DNA of 64,000 nt. It comes from Candidatus Mycobacterium wuenschmannii (GTDB lineage: Bacteria; Actinomycetota; Actinomycetes; Mycobacteriales; Mycobacteriaceae). Where the stretch lies: the NCBI RefSeq assembly GCF_030252325.1, contig NZ_CP126981.1, positions 3,968,001 through 4,032,000 on the forward strand. The letters run 5' to 3'. The notes beneath the pieces were generated by a model. It saw only the letters and a program-made list of their open reading frames with translations, was not told where the DNA came from and made no database searches. The position numbers and the translations under genes are program-made. Position 1 is the first letter of the stretch, and each line of letters opens with the position of its first letter. Of the stretch, positions 63,672 to 64,000 are shown one piece after another.

Positions 63672-64000
63672 GTGAGCACCGAAGAAGCCACCGAACCCGA
63701 GGTTCTCGTCGAGCAGCGGGACCGGATCCTGATCATCACCATCAACCGGCCCAAGGCGAAGAACGCGGTCAACTCCGCGGTAGCCCACGGACTGGCCGAC
63801 GCCGTGGATCGGCTCGACGGCGACCCCGGCCTGTCGGTGGGAATCGTGACCGGCGCGGGCGGATCGTTCTGCGCGGGCATGGACCTCAAGGCGTTCGCCC
63901 GCGGCGAGGTTCCCATCGTCGAGGGCCGCGGCATGGGCTTCACCGAACGCGGGCCGGTCAAGCCGCTGATCGCGGCCGTCGAGGGCTACGCGCTGGCCGG
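63672..64000 (+). CDS. echA1: EchA1-like enoyl-CoA hydratase (3' end outside the window)
   Basis: The first 109 residues of a crotonase. ILIITINRPKAKNAVNSAVA opens the fold, GAGGSFCAGMDLKAF forms the first oxyanion-hole region, and PLIAAVEGYALAG begins the second, cut by the window edge. GTG 63672 was chosen as the first start after AAGGAG (63653-63658). By gene order it corresponds to M. tuberculosis echA1 (Rv0222), next to Rv0221. Confidence 0.87.
   Translation, partial: MSTEEATEPEVLVEQRDRILIITINRPKAKNAVNSAVAHGLADAVDRLDGDPGLSVGIVTGAGGSFCAGMDLKAFARGEVPIVEGRGMGFTERGPVKPLIAAVEGYALA

Overview
The window is a chromosomal segment of a high-G+C actinobacterium. The genes and their order point to a mycobacterium (Mycobacterium sensu lato). 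From left to right it follows, from my memory of H37Rv gene order, the M. tuberculosis stretch from Rv0167 (yrbE1A) to Rv0222 (echA1), with several losses and insertions. No BLAST or alignment was run. Orthologue names rest on recognised motifs, protein length and shared gene order. I saw no tRNA, rRNA, CRISPR array, prophage or insertion sequence, and no gene-free stretch longer than about 290 bases.

Layout. (1) 1-12638: the mce1 lipid-import operon, with two YrbE permeases (the first cut by the window edge, the second carrying an apparent one-base frameshift), six Mce proteins and four Mce-associated (Mam) proteins, nearly all joined by overlapping stop and start codons. (2) 12635-20515: an LprO-like protein, a YhgE/Pip-like membrane protein, a pirin, an IclR regulator divergent from a DapB-like oxidoreductase, a DHFR-like reductase, sigG and a monoacylglycerol lipase. 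The IclR, DapB-like and DHFR-like genes look like insertions relative to M. tuberculosis. (3) 20560-26282: two small hypothetical genes, then a copper module. This holds the 47-residue metallothionein mymT (too short for routine gene calling), the copper-sensing repressor ricR and two TACCC-N5-GGGTA boxes, along with an O-methyltransferase, ilvD and an MFS transporter. (4) 26402-41573: envelope genes, namely an L,D-transpeptidase, zmp1, omamA/omamB (accessory factors of Mce transporters), mmpL11, a haem-binding protein, an AI-2E family permease, mmpL3, a NYN-domain protein and trmB. (5) 41760-47623: a P-loop GTPase-like protein paired with a membrane-anchored degenerate GTPase-like protein, then pckA and a CaCA exchanger. 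(6) 47684-64000: lipid catabolism and esterification, with fadD4, crotonases, fadE genes, a MaoC-like hydratase, a CoA transferase, an amidohydrolase, an operon of lipW, two acyl-CoA dehydrogenases and a TetR effector domain without a DNA-binding domain, lipC, a WS/DGAT acyltransferase, a fadD/acyltransferase pair, and the start of echA1.

Common theme. Most of the window handles lipids at the cell envelope: import (Mce1, OmamA/B), export (MmpL3, MmpL11), hydrolysis (Rv0183-like lipase, LipW, LipC), activation and beta-oxidation (FadD, FadE, crotonases), re-esterification (WS/DGAT) and gluconeogenesis (PckA).

Regulatory observations. Nine plus-strand genes and sigG have a TANNNT -10 hexamer exactly 6 or 7 bases before the start codon, the arrangement expected of leaderless mycobacterial transcripts. 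sigG also has a RecA-NDp (DNA-damage) type promoter. Convergent gene ends that have a gap carry inverted repeats, three of which share a CGAGCGTG-type core. A MIRU-like element fills the 56-base gap between the two acyl-CoA dehydrogenase genes.
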